Assembly (NCBI GenBank): GCA_900708905.1
Contig: CAADRB010000026.1
Location: 1,446,639-1,510,638 of the forward strand
Direction: 5' to 3'
DNA: 64,000 nucleotides
Origin: Hymenolepis diminuta
Taxonomy: Eukaryota; Platyhelminthes; Cestoda; Cyclophyllidea; Hymenolepididae
Shown: one piece after another, positions 63,563 through 64,000 of the stretch
How the letters are laid out: every line of letters starts with the position of its first letter
Position numbering within the stretch: the first letter of the stretch is position 1
The notes under the pieces: generated by a model
The model's input: only the letters and a program-made list of their open reading frames with translations
The model's database searches: none
What the model was told of the DNA's origin: nothing
Position numbers and translations under genes: made by a program

Positions 63563-64000
63563 ATAGAATACGAGTTTCTCACAAAGGCGATTTCAGTATG
63601 CCTTCCTTCTACGAGTTGTTAACGTTTTCCTTAATGGACTTGAGATGACTCTCTATCGGATGAGATTTAGATGAACTTCTTACAATAAAATTTGAACTTG
63701 AAATTTTATATGATTACGGATTACCCATTATCGATCAGTCCGATTTTGGAAACATGCCTCATTTAAAGCTAGTATTTCTCTCTATTGAATGCAACACTGC
63801 ACTAAATTAATACAACTTTTCCTAAATTTTGAGACTTCTATACAAAATGTTAACAGTATAAATGGTAGACAATATGCGGGCAAATTATTTACTAATTTTG
63901 TGGTTGCTATTGCTTAGAAATAGTCCATCGAGGCAAATAGGACAGTACGACTTGATCGAGAGGTTTTGTCGTCCTGAAATATAAACAACACCTTTTTCTC

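Larger units (their letters stand above)
56856..64000. other. Tetraspanin 3' UTR and intergenic region to window end
   Basis: About 7.1 kb with no recognised gene. Repeat copies lie at 60550-60680, 62815-62945 and 63395-63480; simple repeats at 59823-59837 and 63553-63562. Several short frames (57425-57607, 61639-61866, 62537-62854, 63157-63414) have no known motifs; the last two overlap repeat copies. Confidence 0.5.

Overview
The window is AT-rich eukaryotic DNA (roughly one third G+C by eye) from an invertebrate, most likely a parasitic flatworm and probably a tapeworm. Three spliced metazoan genes, all on the + strand, are cyclin Y, the mRNA 3'-end endonuclease CPSF73 and a tetraspanin. 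Their introns fall into two classes: very short ones of about 35-80 nt (many 35-43 nt, a size known to be common in tapeworms) and long ones of 1.5-4.6 kb. The retroelement remnants resemble flatworm Ty3/Gypsy elements. The species cannot be fixed from the sequence alone.

Layout. 1-499: the 5' end of a Ty3/Gypsy-like retrotransposon on the - strand (LTR, primer-binding site, start of gag), cut by the window edge. 3014-10324: seven exons of cyclin Y. Its expected short C-terminal part is not confidently found; a candidate last exon lies at 17787-18101. 13222-13653: an unrecognised intronless reading frame on the - strand with its own polyadenylation signal. 22755-24056: one complete but dead mariner transposon with both inverted repeats and a TA target duplication. 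26095-30618: nine exons of CPSF73 (CPSF3), including a 37-nt GC-AG intron. 37757-39213: a decayed gypsy pol fragment (RNase H to integrase) lacking several catalytic residues. 55781-56855: a six-exon tetraspanin of 221 residues. The rest is noncoding and holds several ancient interspersed repeat families, found here by comparing parts of the window with each other: a tRNA-derived SINE-like family and three others.

The three genes do not form a pathway. Cyclin Y is a membrane-anchored CDK partner, CPSF73 is the nuclear pre-mRNA 3' endonuclease, and the tetraspanin is a four-pass surface protein. No bacterial-type operon, CRISPR array, rRNA or intact tRNA gene was seen. The most informative items are the GC-AG mini-intron, the precisely bounded dead mariner, the LTR with perfect 16-bp inverted ends, the all-phase-0 tetraspanin exons, the nested antisense reading frame, and the repeat families.
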